Below, piece after piece: positions 7,423 through 19,545 of a DNA stretch of 36,679 nt (position 1 is its first letter; each line of letters starts with the position of its first letter). Origin of the DNA: Nitrospira sp. (GTDB lineage Bacteria; Nitrospirota; Nitrospiria; Nitrospirales; Nitrospiraceae); NCBI GenBank assembly GCA_029881435.1, contig JAOUMR010000023.1:1-36679 (forward strand), in the 5' to 3' direction. The notes beneath the pieces are model-generated. The model was not told where the DNA came from. It was given only the letters and a program-made list of their open reading frames with translations, and ran no database searches. The translations under genes and the position numbers were made by a program.

Positions 7423-7887
7423 CTAGGGCTGGAACGTCTCATCAAGCCTCGTTTTGAAACGGTCTTCATAGGCCCAGGTTTCAGCAAGAACCTGTAACTC
7501 TTCGGGTTTGAGTTTCTCTTTGTAGACCAGACGCTCATCGAGAAACACCAACAGCCAGCCACGATCGGGGTAGGCGAAATAGATGCCCTCACCCGCATGG
7601 ACACCGGCTTTCCATCCCTTTGGCGCCTCCCCAATGGCAACTCGTGATTGCGGAATCACGCTGAAGTCAGGCATCACAAAAAAGTGGGTGAACATACTAT
7701 GATATAGTGGAGGAGTGCCCCACGCGTTTACGATAGCCTTAGTAGTGATTTGATCTAGCACAAGGTTGTCAGCCTGTACTAAGCGCTCTTGCTCCTCCAG
7801 TGTTGGCATACCTTTGCATCCAATAAGGACTAGGAAGGTCAAGAAACTGCAGAGTCCTAGCATCTTCTTTATCAAGCTGATATCCAT
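7423..7887 (-). CDS. Small lipoprotein of unknown function
   Basis: The open frame extends to 7971, but the ATG at 7887 is preferred because it gives a proper lipoprotein signal: MDISLIKK, a hydrophobic core, and LIGC with Cys24. The mature protein (about 130 residues) has an aromatic central part (GIYFAYPDRGWLLVF) and a charged C-terminus. I do not recognise the family. It is the last gene of the long minus-strand operon, starting 21 nt after the end of the DUF971 gene. A CAGCCTC-A-GAGGCTG palindrome lies downstream at 7347-7361 but has no U-tract. The chosen start avoids overlap with DUF971. Confidence 0.75.
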   Translation of the reverse strand: MDISLIKKMLGLCSFLTFLVLIGCKGMPTLEEQERLVQADNLVLDQITTKAIVNAWGTPPLYHSMFTHFFVMPDFSVIPQSRVAIGEAPKGWKAGVHAGEGIYFAYPDRGWLLVFLDERLVYKEKLKPEELQVLAETWAYEDRFKTRLDETFQP

Positions 7888-7907
7888 GGTTGCCACGTCG
7901 TGTGCCC

Positions 7908-8279
7908 TCACATGAGCCGTTTTGATTTTGCTTCGACCGGCTTGACCGGTTGACAGGCATCGCATTGGCACAGAGTCCTCAGTAAAGAATATGAATATAT
8001 CCCCGTATCATGACCATCGCTCCACTTGAATTGAAACGCATAACGACCGACCGGCTGAATATCCTGAAGCATGATCAGAAGTGGTACATCGTCACCTTTG
8101 AGGCGGCGCTCTCCTGTCCACTCATCAACACACGCGGCACAAGGACAGTGCTGTCGTAAATAACGAACCGGGTAAACCCCCTGATGACCGTCACTCCACT
8201 GAATTCCCAGTACTCCTTTGTCACGCCACTCCATATCCCGAGGCTCTAATACCGCAGCAGGCATACTTCCCTCTTCCAT
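7908..8279 (-). CDS. DUF971 (GBBH-like N-terminal domain) protein
   Basis: This 123-residue protein matches the DUF971 fold, which is the N-terminal domain of gamma-butyrobetaine hydroxylase-like proteins. The paired WSDGH segments (28-32 and 86-90), YPVRYLRQHCPCAAC, and YSYSLLRTLCQCDAC are characteristic. Two Cys clusters (CPCAAC at 45-50, CQCDAC at 104-109) could bind metal or an Fe-S cluster. Stand-alone DUF971 proteins are often linked to Fe-S protein assembly, but a precise role is not established here. The gene follows recO by 9 bp. GTG/ATG choice is not an issue, because the ATG at 8279 fits the family N-terminus; residue 6 is an alternative. Confidence 0.88.
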   Translation of the reverse strand: MEEGSMPAAVLEPRDMEWRDKGVLGIQWSDGHQGVYPVRYLRQHCPCAACVDEWTGERRLKGDDVPLLIMLQDIQPVGRYAFQFKWSDGHDTGIYSYSLLRTLCQCDACQPVKPVEAKSKRLM

Positions 8280-8288
8280 ATATTTATC

Positions 8289-9047
8289 TCATCCTGGCAA
8301 GGCGACCGACAGAAAGTTTACGGGTGGTAACCGTTTACCAGCGACTACCGTCACATACCCCTCGATCGCCTCTTCCACTTCGCGCCGCACCTGTCCCGTA
8401 GCGCGCAACCTCGTGACGGTAGCAGGAGTAAGCCGAATGGCTTGCTGAAGAAATGCCAGGCCTCCTCGAGAAAGCGCAACACACCGCGCCCGTTGGCGTG
8501 CCGCACAGATCTGACAAACAAGCCCCCCGGCAATCGGTGAAAATTGAGGCTCTCCAACGAAATATGTCTTCCCACAGGAAGCACAATGATCGGTCTGAGG
8601 GCGGAACCCCGTTAACCCCAGCAACCGGATTTGAAAGAGCAGTGCCGTAAAGGGTGGGTCTTCACTTTCCTGAAGCGAGATCAACCCCTGCTCCAGCGTA
8701 TCAAACAAGGGCGGATCCGGATCTCCATCGGGGGTAATGGCTGCCACGACGTTCACCATTCGCGCCGCTGAATCCATTAAGCTGAGGTCTTCTCGCAACG
8801 CCCGGGAGGACCTGATAAGGTCAACATGTGAGATTCGGAATAGCGAATCACCATTCTTCTCAAACAGATCCAAACGACACACGCTGAATGGCTCAAGAGC
8901 GGCGCCGAAGCGGCTCTTCTGGCGTCGAGCACCACGAGCTACTCCTCGAATCTTACCCAAGCTCTTCGAGTAAAAAGTCACGATTCTATCGGCATCACCC
9001 CACTTGCGACTCTTCAAAATGATTACCGTCGTTTTTACAAGAGCCAC
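8289..9047 (-). CDS. recO: DNA repair protein RecO
   Basis: This 252-residue protein begins with the RecO OB-fold signature (VKTTVIILKSRKWGDADRIVTFYSKSLGKI, about residues 4-33), followed by GVARGARR and the helical domain. A four-Cys zinc motif is present: C155-x2-C158 and C178-x2-C181. RecO loads RecA onto SSB-coated DNA with RecR in the RecFOR recombination-repair pathway. Length and domain order are normal. It sits between mgtE (54-bp gap) and the DUF971 gene. Its closeness to era, two genes upstream, is a common bacterial arrangement. Confidence 0.95.
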   Translation of the reverse strand: MALVKTTVIILKSRKWGDADRIVTFYSKSLGKIRGVARGARRQKSRFGAALEPFSVCRLDLFEKNGDSLFRISHVDLIRSSRALREDLSLMDSAARMVNVVAAITPDGDPDPPLFDTLEQGLISLQESEDPPFTALLFQIRLLGLTGFRPQTDHCASCGKTYFVGEPQFSPIAGGLVCQICAARQRARCVALSRGGLAFLQQAIRLTPATVTRLRATGQVRREVEEAIEGYVTVVAGKRLPPVNFLSVALPG

Positions 9048-9101
9048 AACGTTTTCCCTGCTCTTACAGACGGCAACAGCATAACCCTGTGCGCGCCATT
9101 C

Positions 9102-10562
9102 TTACCGGAGATACTCCAAGAACATCGTGGCTAAGGTCAGATAGATCGTAATCCCGGTGATATCGTTGGCCGTCGTGACAAAAGGACCAGCCGCAACGGC
9201 AGGATCGACCCCCATGCGCTTCAGGAGAATCGGCATGATCGTCGCCATACTGGTCGACACCAGAAAGGCAATGAGCAGAGAAGTTCCAACGACCATGCCC
9301 AAAAACCCTTGATGCAAGACCCATCCAACCAGTGTCAATGTCGCACCACAAGCCAATCCCATAACCAAGCCGATCTTTACTTCGCGAAAGAAGACCGGCC
9401 ATACATGGGTGAGCTCCACCGTGCCGGTGGCCAACCCTCGAATAATCAGCGTGGAAGACTGCAATCCGACATTGCCGCCCATCGCTGCAATCACGGGAAT
9501 AAAACTCACAATCGCCACAACCTCTTGGATTGTATAGCGAAAATACCAGAGAATTGCGCCGGACAAGAGGCTGCCGATGAGGTTCGTGAAGAGCCACGGG
9601 AGTCGTAGCTTCGCCGAACCAAAGCTCGACGACTTCGATGTCGAATCCTCTTCGATCGCCCCGGCCATCTTCAACATATCTTCGGTCGCTTCTTCCCGAA
9701 TAACGTCGACGACGTCGTCGACGGTAATGATGCCCACAAGCTTGCTGTCCCGCTCGACGACGGGAATGGCCAGCAAGTTATAGCTGGCCACTTGGCGAGC
9801 AACCTCTTCTTGGTCCATATCGATCGCAACGCTCATGACCTCCCGGGTCATCATGTTTTTGAGTGGCGTCGTCGGAGGAACCGTGAGGAGTTGCCGAAGT
9901 GAAAGGACACCGACTAGATGATCATCTTTGTCTGTCACATAGATATAGAACACCATTTCCGCATCAGTCGCTTGTTGCAACCGGCGAATCGCTTCCTGTG
10001 CCGTCGCATCCTCCGCCAAGGAAAAGAATTCCGTGGTCATGATTGCACCGGCCGTATCCTTGGGATATTTCAGGATGTCAGCAACTTCGGTCGAATCCTC
10101 GGCCTTCATCAAGGCGAGAATTTCCTTACTGCGATCCTCGGAGAGAAACCCAAGGATATAGGCCACATCGTCAGGGCCAAGATCCTTCAAAAGCCACGCG
10201 ATATCGGAATGGAGCAGATCTGCGACCACCTGCTGAATACTTTCGCCGTCAAGCTCACTGAGGACCTGGCCCCGTTTACCTTCGCCTCGGACCAGCTCGA
10301 AGATTTCTCGCTTTTCTTTGGGCGACGAGAGATGGGTGATTGCCTTCGCGATATCAGCAGGGTGCATGCGCCCCAGCATTCTTGAGAGGTTGGTGATCGC
10401 TCCCCGACGCAGCAACTTCTGGACAGATTGAATCACAATGTCGGACTTCGTCTGACCACGGTCTGTCTGATCGCGTAACAGCTCTCGCAACCCATCGCGC
10501 TCAGACTCGCGAGAGCGCTGGTCCGACGTACGCGGCTCTATCGGTTGTTCGGCTGGCTGCAT
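9102..10562 (-). CDS. mgtE: Magnesium transporter MgtE
   Basis: This 486-residue protein has the full MgtE layout: an N-terminal superhelical domain with MHPADIAKAITHL and DVAYILGFLSEDR, two CBS domains (about 165-290), a plug helix, and five membrane segments from about residue 310. The pore motif region PVIAAMGGNVGLQSSTLIIRG and the DPAVAAGPFVTTANDITGI segment, with the Asp that binds Mg2+ in the pore, are intact. The first 30 residues are a charged extension. MgtE is a Mg2+ channel gated by cytosolic Mg2+. It is 6 bp downstream of era. Confidence 0.96.
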   Translation of the reverse strand: MQPAEQPIEPRTSDQRSRESERDGLRELLRDQTDRGQTKSDIVIQSVQKLLRRGAITNLSRMLGRMHPADIAKAITHLSSPKEKREIFELVRGEGKRGQVLSELDGESIQQVVADLLHSDIAWLLKDLGPDDVAYILGFLSEDRSKEILALMKAEDSTEVADILKYPKDTAGAIMTTEFFSLAEDATAQEAIRRLQQATDAEMVFYIYVTDKDDHLVGVLSLRQLLTVPPTTPLKNMMTREVMSVAIDMDQEEVARQVASYNLLAIPVVERDSKLVGIITVDDVVDVIREEATEDMLKMAGAIEEDSTSKSSSFGSAKLRLPWLFTNLIGSLLSGAILWYFRYTIQEVVAIVSFIPVIAAMGGNVGLQSSTLIIRGLATGTVELTHVWPVFFREVKIGLVMGLACGATLTLVGWVLHQGFLGMVVGTSLLIAFLVSTSMATIMPILLKRMGVDPAVAAGPFVTTANDITGITIYLTLATMFLEYLR

Positions 10563-10568
10563 ACTCCG

Positions 10569-11453
10569 TTAGTACCCCAACTGCACCAATGTCTGCTCAT
10601 TCTCACGCCAGGACTTCCTGACCTTCACCCATAGCTCAAGAAACACTTTCATGCCGAATAATTGTTCCATATCTATCCGCGCCTGAGTCCCGATCGCTTT
10701 CAATCGCTCTCCCTGCTTTCCGATCAAGATTCCCTTCTGCGTTTCGCGTTCTACCAGGATCGTAGCTTGTATCTTGGCCAGCTTACCCTCCTCGATGAAC
10801 GCATCGATCTCGACGGCTACGGCATGTGGAACCTCTTCCTCAGTTTCTTGCAACACTTTCTCCCGAATCATTTCAGCTGCCAGCGTCCTCATAGTCTGAT
10901 CGGTAACGACATCATCACCGTAAGCCCCGTCTCCCGAAGGAAGATAGGGAACTGTGACAGCCAACAACCGATCAATATTGTCATCCCTCATCGCAGAAAC
11001 CGGCACAATCTCTGTCCACGCGAAAAGCGTGCCATACCGCTCAAGAAGCGGAAGCAACTTGTGTCTATTCACCAGATCGATTTTTGTCACGACAAGGATC
11101 ACCGGTCGAGACCGTCTTGCCAGAGCTTCTTTCATATATTTAATGGCAGTCAGATCTCCCGGCCCCGGCATGCTTGTCGCTTCCATCAGCATGTAGAGGA
11201 GATCAGCCTCCTCTAACGTCTCTACGGCAGTTCGTACCATCCGACGATTCAACAAATGTTCAGGCTTATGCAGACCTGGTGTGTCGAGAAACGCGATTTG
11301 CGCGCCCTCCACATGCACAAGGCCCATGATTCTGGTCCTCGTAGTCTGAGGTTTACTCGAGACAATCGCAATTTTTTCCCCCAATAAATGATTGAGCAGG
11401 GTCGACTTCCCCACATTCGATCGGCCGATGATGGCAACCGTCCCGAACTTCAT
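10569..11453 (-). CDS. era: GTPase Era
   Basis: This 294-residue protein has the G1 motif GRSNVGKS (10-17), the TTR switch region near 38-40, the G3 motif DTPG (57-60), the G4 motif TKID (122-125) and SAM as G5. It closes with a KH domain containing GKQGERLKAIG. Era binds the 3' end of 16S rRNA and acts in 30S subunit maturation. The ATG overlaps the stop of ftsB in an ATGA arrangement, so the two are translationally coupled. Confidence 0.97.
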   Translation of the reverse strand: MKFGTVAIIGRSNVGKSTLLNHLLGEKIAIVSSKPQTTRTRIMGLVHVEGAQIAFLDTPGLHKPEHLLNRRMVRTAVETLEEADLLYMLMEATSMPGPGDLTAIKYMKEALARRSRPVILVVTKIDLVNRHKLLPLLERYGTLFAWTEIVPVSAMRDDNIDRLLAVTVPYLPSGDGAYGDDVVTDQTMRTLAAEMIREKVLQETEEEVPHAVAVEIDAFIEEGKLAKIQATILVERETQKGILIGKQGERLKAIGTQARIDMEQLFGMKVFLELWVKVRKSWRENEQTLVQLGY

Positions 11454-11809
11454 GGTTTCGACAAAGGCTCCCGTTTCTTCTCCGACCCAGGGACCAGCTG
11501 GTACACCGTCTCTCCCTTCCTCACATAGCCCAACTGTTCCCGAGCCAGCTGCTCGATCTTGGCCGGATCGTGCTGCAGACGATTGATATCCTGTTGCAGC
11601 TCGACATTTTCTCTACGCAAGGTCGACAGTTCTTGCTCCAAGCTCGTGGCCTGCTCACGCATGGACACGTACCGTGTGAGGCTCATTTCTCCTGAAAACA
11701 ACGCGACGAACAGCCAGACGCAACCAGCGGCACCGACCACTTGTGCAATGGTGAGGGCTCGACGCTGCCATTCCAGCCATTGACGGCCACGATTCCGCTT
11801 GATGACCAT
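11450..11809 (-). CDS. ftsB: FtsB/DivIC-family cell division protein
   Basis: This 119-residue protein has a basic N-terminus, one membrane segment (about 22-44), a leucine-rich coiled coil (about 50-85, with LEQELSTLRRENVELQQDINRL) and the family's closing motif LAREQLGYVRKGETVYQLVP. This is the septum formation initiator fold of FtsB (Gram-negative) or DivIC. It is a bitopic inner-membrane protein that joins FtsL and FtsQ in the divisome. It lies directly downstream of eno, an arrangement also common in Proteobacteria, and overlaps era by 4 nt. Confidence 0.9.
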   Translation of the reverse strand: MVIKRNRGRQWLEWQRRALTIAQVVGAAGCVWLFVALFSGEMSLTRYVSMREQATSLEQELSTLRRENVELQQDINRLQHDPAKIEQLAREQLGYVRKGETVYQLVPGSEKKREPLSKP

Positions 11810-11837
11810 TCTGTCAATTCACCAAATCAAAAATCCG

Positions 11838-14570
<2,733 letters not shown>

Positions 14571-14574
<4 letters not shown>

Positions 14575-14894
14575 CCTCGCTCCACCTCTTCGTCTTGAAC
14601 ACGACCCCGTTCGCGCCGCATCGCTTCACGCCCAGCATCGAATGCTTCCCGAAGGACCGATCGCTTCGTGTCGACAAAGTCTTTCCCCTGATCGACCACG
14701 TCTTCAAACGCCTCACCGGCACGACCGGCAAGGTCACGAAGATCGTTCTCCGCACGCCGGGCATACCTCCGAAGCTGGTCACGCGATGCATCCCCAGTCT
14801 GTGGTGCCAGCAACAACGCTGCGACCGCGCCCATCGCCGCCCCACTCAAAAAGGCCAATAAGACAGCTGCCGATGTTCCTCGATCATCCGCCAT
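14571..14894 (-). CDS. YtxH-domain protein
   Basis: The ATG at 14894 is preferred over the upstream one at 14912 because AAAGGGGG lies at good spacing before it. The resulting 107-residue protein has a membrane segment with small residues ([23 protein letters not shown], about 10-32), the classic YtxH Gly-zipper followed by APxxG, then a charged amphipathic tail. YtxH proteins are small membrane-anchored stress-related proteins of unclear function. The gene overlaps the preceding DUF948 gene by 11 nt and gatB by 4 nt, so the three are probably cotranslated. Confidence 0.85.
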
Positions 14895-15291
14895 TGTGTG
14901 TCCCCCTTTCATGTTTCATGCGTTCCCGCACGACGTGAGTTGCCGCCTTGATTCCTGCCACCATGCTCGCGACATTGTTTATGAGCGTCCCGCTCGACCC
15001 ACGAACGGCATGATGAACCTGTTGCACAGATTCACCCACTTCACCCACTGCATGCAGTAAGACCGCTGCATGTCCGATACTATCCTTAGCCTGACTCGTC
15101 ACATCATTGACATTCTGGCTGATCGCCCGAAGTTCCGCCACGAGTCCAGGCACCTCAGTCTTCAGCTTTGACAGCAGCTGCTCAGACTCGGCAACGGTCT
15201 GTCGGACTTGCATCAACACCGGCACCAAACACCCGACCAGCACGGCAAATGCCACGGCCACGAGCAGCACAGCGATTTCAACGATTGTCAT
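14884..15291 (-). CDS. DUF948 membrane-anchored protein
   Basis: This 135-residue protein has an N-terminal membrane helix (about 5-27), then a long amphipathic coiled-coil region (VRQTVAESEQLLSKLKTEVPGLV and beyond), as in the DUF948 family. These proteins resemble methyl-accepting chemotaxis coiled coils, and DUF948 and YtxH genes are commonly found side by side, as here. The biochemical role is unknown. It lies 67 bp downstream of gatA. Confidence 0.85.
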   Translation of the reverse strand: MTIVEIAVLLVAVAFAVLVGCLVPVLMQVRQTVAESEQLLSKLKTEVPGLVAELRAISQNVNDVTSQAKDSIGHAAVLLHAVGEVGESVQQVHHAVRGSSGTLINNVASMVAGIKAATHVVRERMKHERGTHNGG

Positions 15292-15358
15292 AGTCGGCGA
15301 TCCTCCTGCTCTCTCATCCCCTTGTTCTCATTCGTTCCTGTACCCCTCACTCTGCCTC

Positions 15359-16825
15359 CTACCGTATCGTCGGCTTTTTCTGATGCCATTGTGCTGACTG
15401 CTCATAGGCATGGGCAGCCCGCAGCACGGTCTCTTCCTCGAACCCGCGCCCAATCAGCTGTAGCCCGATCGGCAGTCCTGCTTTACTGAACCCGCAAGGC
15501 AGCGAAATCGCCGGCAGTCCTGCCAGATTGACGGAAATCGTAAAAACATCGGACAGATACATCTGCAGCGGATCCTCGCTCTTTTCTCCTAGCCTGAACG
15601 CCGGCGTTGGCGTGGTCGGGGTGACGATCAAGTCGACTTCTTTGAAAGCGGCCTCAAAATCCTGACAGACTAACGTCCGTACCGCTTGGGCCTTTCCATA
15701 GTACGCATCGTAGTACCCAGCGCTGAGCACGTACGTTCCCAGCATGATCCGACGCTTGACCTCCGGTCCAAACCCCTCCTGTCTTGTTTTTATATACAGT
15801 TCGAGCAGATCTTTGGTTTCCTTCGCGCGAAAACCAAATTTCACCCCGTCGAAACGGGCAAGATTCGAGCTGGCTTCCGCCGTTGCAATCACATAGTAGA
15901 CCGCGACAGCAGCATCGGTCCTCGGTAACCGGACCTCCTTCACTTCCGCACCCAGATGCCTCAACTCCTCGATCGCGGACCGGACCGCCTGTTCCACCTC
16001 TGGATCAAGCCCTTCGGTGAAAAACTCCACCGGCACACCGACTCTCAGGTTTTTGAGGTCTCGCTTCTGCAGCGATTTCATATAGTCCGGTACAGGCCGA
16101 TCGATCGACGTAGAATCCAATGGATCATGCCCCGCGATGGCCCCGAGCAGAAACGCCGCATCAGATACGTTCCTCGTAATCGGCCCGATTTGATCCAGCG
16201 AGGAAGCAAACGCCACCAGACCATATCGCGACACCCGACCGTAGGTTGGTTTCAATCCCACAACCCCACAGAAAGCCGCAGGCTGCCTGATAGAGCCTCC
16301 TGTATCTGAGCCAAGTGCGGCCGCGCACTCTTCTGCCGCAACCGCCGCTGCTGATCCTCCACTTGATCCGCCCGGTACACACTGCAGATTCCAAGGATTC
16401 CGGCTGGGACCAAACGCGGAATTTTCCGTCGAAGATCCCATTGCAAACTCGTCCAAATTCGTCTTACCCAACAGAATGTAGTCCTGCGCCCGCAACTTGG
16501 CGATAACCGTCGCATCGTAAGGCGGCACAAAATTCTGCAACATGCGAGAGCTGCAGGTCGTGAAAACGCCGTCCGTACAGATGTTATCTTTGATGGCAAG
16601 AGGCATACCGCTAAGCGGCATGGTCTTCCTCCAACTCTTGAGCTTCTGATCCAAAGACTCCGCCTGCATGGATGTGGATTCTTGCGTGTGAGTGACGAAG
16701 GCTCTTACCTTCGGCTCTATCTGGCTGATGCGAAGAGAATACGCCCGTACGATCTCCGCCGCCGTCACTTCTCCTGCCTTAAACTTTCTTTGAAGCTCGA
16801 TGAGGCTTAGTTTATGAAGAGACAT
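15359..16825 (-). CDS. gatA: Asp-tRNA(Asn)/Glu-tRNA(Gln) amidotransferase subunit A
   Basis: This 488-residue amidase has the Lys-Ser-Ser catalytic apparatus: [10 protein letters not shown] (Lys), the glycine-serine stretch [13 protein letters not shown], and [16 protein letters not shown] (nucleophilic Ser). It continues with the [14 protein letters not shown] signature and the GatA-specific C-terminus with [15 protein letters not shown]. It releases ammonia from glutamine for GatB. An ATG start at 16825 gives the standard N-terminus [11 protein letters not shown]. It follows panD by 73 bp. Confidence 0.97.
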   Translation of the reverse strand: MSLHKLSLIELQRKFKAGEVTAAEIVRAYSLRISQIEPKVRAFVTHTQESTSMQAESLDQKLKSWRKTMPLSGMPLAIKDNICTDGVFTTCSSRMLQNFVPPYDATVIAKLRAQDYILLGKTNLDEFAMGSSTENSAFGPSRNPWNLQCVPGGSSGGSAAAVAAEECAAALGSDTGGSIRQPAAFCGVVGLKPTYGRVSRYGLVAFASSLDQIGPITRNVSDAAFLLGAIAGHDPLDSTSIDRPVPDYMKSLQKRDLKNLRVGVPVEFFTEGLDPEVEQAVRSAIEELRHLGAEVKEVRLPRTDAAVAVYYVIATAEASSNLARFDGVKFGFRAKETKDLLELYIKTRQEGFGPEVKRRIMLGTYVLSAGYYDAYYGKAQAVRTLVCQDFEAAFKEVDLIVTPTTPTPAFRLGEKSEDPLQMYLSDVFTISVNLAGLPAISLPCGFSKAGLPIGLQLIGRGFEEETVLRAAHAYEQSAQWHQKKPTIR

Positions 16826-16898
16826 GGATGGCTCGCTATCGACACATGCGGTGAGCGTGGCAAGATGGGAGATCAGACGCCTAGCTCGGTCCGGCCTA

Positions 16899-17255
16899 TC
16901 AGTTGACCGTCACAATCCTATTTTTTTCATTCACCCGGACGATCTTCGGTGCATGCTTCTTAATCTCTTCTTCCCCATAGTACTCATAACAGAAAATGAT
17001 TATTTGGTCTCCGACCGCCGCTTTCCTCGCCGTAGGTCCGTTCAAAATGATCTCGCCCTTTCCTCGGGAGCCATTGATCGCATAGGTCATAAATCGCTCA
17101 CCATTATTCAAATTCGAGCAGACAATGGCTTCGTAAGGAAGGATACCGGCCGCTTCCATCAAGTCTTGATCGATCGTCAAGCTTCCCTCGTACTCCAGAT
17201 GAGCACCCGTGACAGTTGCGCGGTGAATTTTTGAACGTAGCATTTGTCGAAACAT
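16899..17255 (-). CDS. panD: Aspartate 1-decarboxylase
   Basis: This 118-residue protein begins [16 protein letters not shown] and has the self-cleavage site Gly24-Ser25 in EGSLTID, where Ser25 becomes the catalytic pyruvoyl group. [15 protein letters not shown] and [17 protein letters not shown] are standard. It makes beta-alanine for pantothenate and CoA. It sits between gatC and gatA, so it interrupts the amidotransferase genes. Confidence 0.96.
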   Translation of the reverse strand: MFRQMLRSKIHRATVTGAHLEYEGSLTIDQDLMEAAGILPYEAIVCSNLNNGERFMTYAINGSRGKGEIILNGPTARKAAVGDQIIIFCYEYYGEEEIKKHAPKIVRVNEKNRIVTVN

Positions 17256-17328
17256 CTATACTTTTCGTCATTCGTCAAACGTTGCTCGGCATGCGCATGC
17301 TTCCACACATAAGACAGCCGTTTGACGA

Positions 17329-17622
17329 TTAACGCTCCTCCACAATTTTAGGTACAACGAACCCGTCTGCTTCACGCTCCGGGGCATTCGCCAACGCTTT
17401 ATCAGAAGACAGTGACGGGCGTATGACATCTTCTCGAAATACATTCACTTGGCCCATGACGGTCGAGGTCGGTTCGACCCCTGTCGTCTCATACTGATTC
17501 AACTTGTCAACGTGTTTGAGAATCTGACTCAATTGTTTGGCAAACGTGTCCTTCTCAGCTGGCGTCACGGCCAACCGTGCCAACTGGGCCACCTTCTCAA
17601 CATCCTGTTGCGTGATTTCCAT
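17329..17622 (-). CDS. gatC: Asp-tRNA(Asn)/Glu-tRNA(Gln) amidotransferase subunit C
   Basis: The open frame runs to 17718, but the family start is the ATG at 17622 (MEITQQDVEKVAQLARL), which avoids overlap with glmS and has GGAAA upstream. The 97-residue product has VAQLARLAVTPAE, the QLSQILKHVDKLNQ helix, VEPTSTV and the closing GFVVPKIVE. GatC stabilises the GatA-GatB complex. The gap to glmS is 28 bp. Confidence 0.95.
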   Translation of the reverse strand: MEITQQDVEKVAQLARLAVTPAEKDTFAKQLSQILKHVDKLNQYETTGVEPTSTVMGQVNVFREDVIRPSLSSDKALANAPEREADGFVVPKIVEER

Positions 17623-17650
17623 CGTCACATTTCCACAACTCAGTTGGATC

Positions 17651-19480
17651 CTATTCCACAGTGACGCTTTTCGCGAGGTTCCTTGGTTGATCCACATCCG
17701 CGCCTCGAAGTACTGCAATATGATAGGCCAGGAGCTGCAACGGAATCGTAAATAGAATCGGCGAAATCAATGGATGGGTGTCCGGCACAGTGAACACCGC
17801 GTCCGCGATCTTGCCGAGTTCCCGCTCTCCTTCGGCCACGAACGCAATCACCGGGGCATGACGCGCTTTCACTTCCATCAAGTTGCTGACCGTCTTGTCG
17901 TACAGCCGATCTCGAGGTGCTAAGACCACAACCGGCATCTCTCTGTTGATGAGCGCGATCGGGCCGTGTTTCATCTCGCCCGCCGCATAGCCTTCAGCGT
18001 GGATATAGGAAATTTCTTTCAGCTTCAGCGCGCCTTCCAGTGCGATGGGGTAGTTGATACCGCGTCCCAAGAACAGAAAGTTCCGTTTCTTGTAATAGCG
18101 CTTGGCGATCGCCACAATTTCAGCCTCTCGCTGCAGTACACTCTCCACCAACACCGGGAGACGGACCAACCGGTCCAACCAAGCCTTGCCGTCAGCCTCC
18201 TTCATCACATTACGAACTCGCGCAAAATGCAAGGCCAATAAATAGAGGGCGGTAAGTTGTGCCGTGAAGGCTTTGGTCGAAGCCACTCCAATTTCAGGAC
18301 CACAATGGGTGTACAGCACCCCATCCGACTCACGCGCCAACGTGCTCCCTATGACGTTGACGATGGAGACAACGCGTGCGCCCTTTCTCTTCGCCTCTCG
18401 CGCGGCGGCCAGCGTATCGGCCGTCTCACCGGACTGAGAAATGGTAATGAACAAATCGTTCTTCCCGACAAGCGGATCGCGATACCGAAACTCGCTGCCG
18501 ATGTCCACCTGCACTGGAGTGCGGACCATTTCTTCAAACAAATACTTGCCGACCTGTCCCGCATGCCAGGACGTCCCACAGGCGACGATCCAAATTCGCT
18601 CAACCGTGGCGAATTCTTGTGGCGTGAGCCCGATGTCTGGCAGATCCGCTTCCCCAGTTTCGTACGAATATCGGCCGCGCATCGTATCCAAAATCGTCTG
18701 CGGCTGTTCGTGAATTTCCTTCAGCATGAAGTGAGGGTAGCCGCTCTTCTCCGCGGCTGAGGCATCCCACGTGATCTTCGACGATTTCCGCGCCACCGCG
18801 TGCCCATCAGCGTCCGTGAGATCCACCCCATGCTGAGTCACAACCGCGACGTCCCCTTCTTCGAGATAGGTCACTTCTCGCGTATGTGCGAGCATCGCCA
18901 TGACATCCGACGCGACGTAGGACGCGTCTTTTGTTCGACCGACCACCAGGGGACAACCCGACCGTGCAGCGATCAATGTACCAGGTTCTCGCTCCGAGAT
19001 GACGGCCAACGCGTAGCTCCCACGCACGTCTTTTGTGGCGAACCGAACAGCCTCAGCCAGAGGACATCCCTTCTGAAGGTACTTATCGATGAGATGCGCG
19101 ACCACCTCAGTATCCGTTTCCGATTGGAACTTGTACCCATCTTTTTCCAGCTCCTGTTTTAGCTGCTGATAGTTCTCAATAATTCCATTGTGAACCAGCA
19201 CACACCCTTTCGAGCGATGGGGATGGGCATTCTGCTCCGAAGGCTTTCCATGTGTCGCCCAACGCGTGTGACCGATACCGACCGTCCCTTTCAGCTCGTT
19301 GGCCTTGAGCGAGTTTTGAAGATTAATCAGTTTCCCCACACTCCGCCTGACGGCAATCTTCTCACCCTGCAGAACGGCAACGCCTGATGAATCGTACCCG
19401 CGGTATTCCAGCTTCGACAGACCTCCGATCAGGATCGGCACCGCCTCTTGATTACCAACGTATCCAATGATTCCACACAT
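17651..19480 (-). CDS. glmS: Glucosamine-fructose-6-phosphate aminotransferase (isomerising)
   Basis: This 609-residue protein has the N-terminal glutaminase domain (Cys2 as nucleophile in MCGIIGYVG, GHTRWATHG) and two SIS isomerase domains (ACGTSWHAG; SQSGETADT; GRGINYPIALEGALKLKEISYIHAEGYAAGEMKHGPIAL) ending PRNLAKSVTVE. It makes glucosamine 6-phosphate, the first step to UDP-GlcNAc. glmU is directly upstream in the same operon, so the pathway's first and last enzymes are coexpressed. No glmS ribozyme is apparent in the 65-bp gap before it, which is too short. Confidence 0.97.
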   Translation of the reverse strand: MCGIIGYVGNQEAVPILIGGLSKLEYRGYDSSGVAVLQGEKIAVRRSVGKLINLQNSLKANELKGTVGIGHTRWATHGKPSEQNAHPHRSKGCVLVHNGIIENYQQLKQELEKDGYKFQSETDTEVVAHLIDKYLQKGCPLAEAVRFATKDVRGSYALAVISEREPGTLIAARSGCPLVVGRTKDASYVASDVMAMLAHTREVTYLEEGDVAVVTQHGVDLTDADGHAVARKSSKITWDASAAEKSGYPHFMLKEIHEQPQTILDTMRGRYSYETGEADLPDIGLTPQEFATVERIWIVACGTSWHAGQVGKYLFEEMVRTPVQVDIGSEFRYRDPLVGKNDLFITISQSGETADTLAAAREAKRKGARVVSIVNVIGSTLARESDGVLYTHCGPEIGVASTKAFTAQLTALYLLALHFARVRNVMKEADGKAWLDRLVRLPVLVESVLQREAEIVAIAKRYYKKRNFLFLGRGINYPIALEGALKLKEISYIHAEGYAAGEMKHGPIALINREMPVVVLAPRDRLYDKTVSNLMEVKARHAPVIAFVAEGERELGKIADAVFTVPDTHPLISPILFTIPLQLLAYHIAVLRGADVDQPRNLAKSVTVE

Positions 19481-19545
19481 ACGCTCGTATCTCCGAGATC
19501 AGATTGAACTGAGTAGGTGGATGGATGGTGACCACGCCATCATGC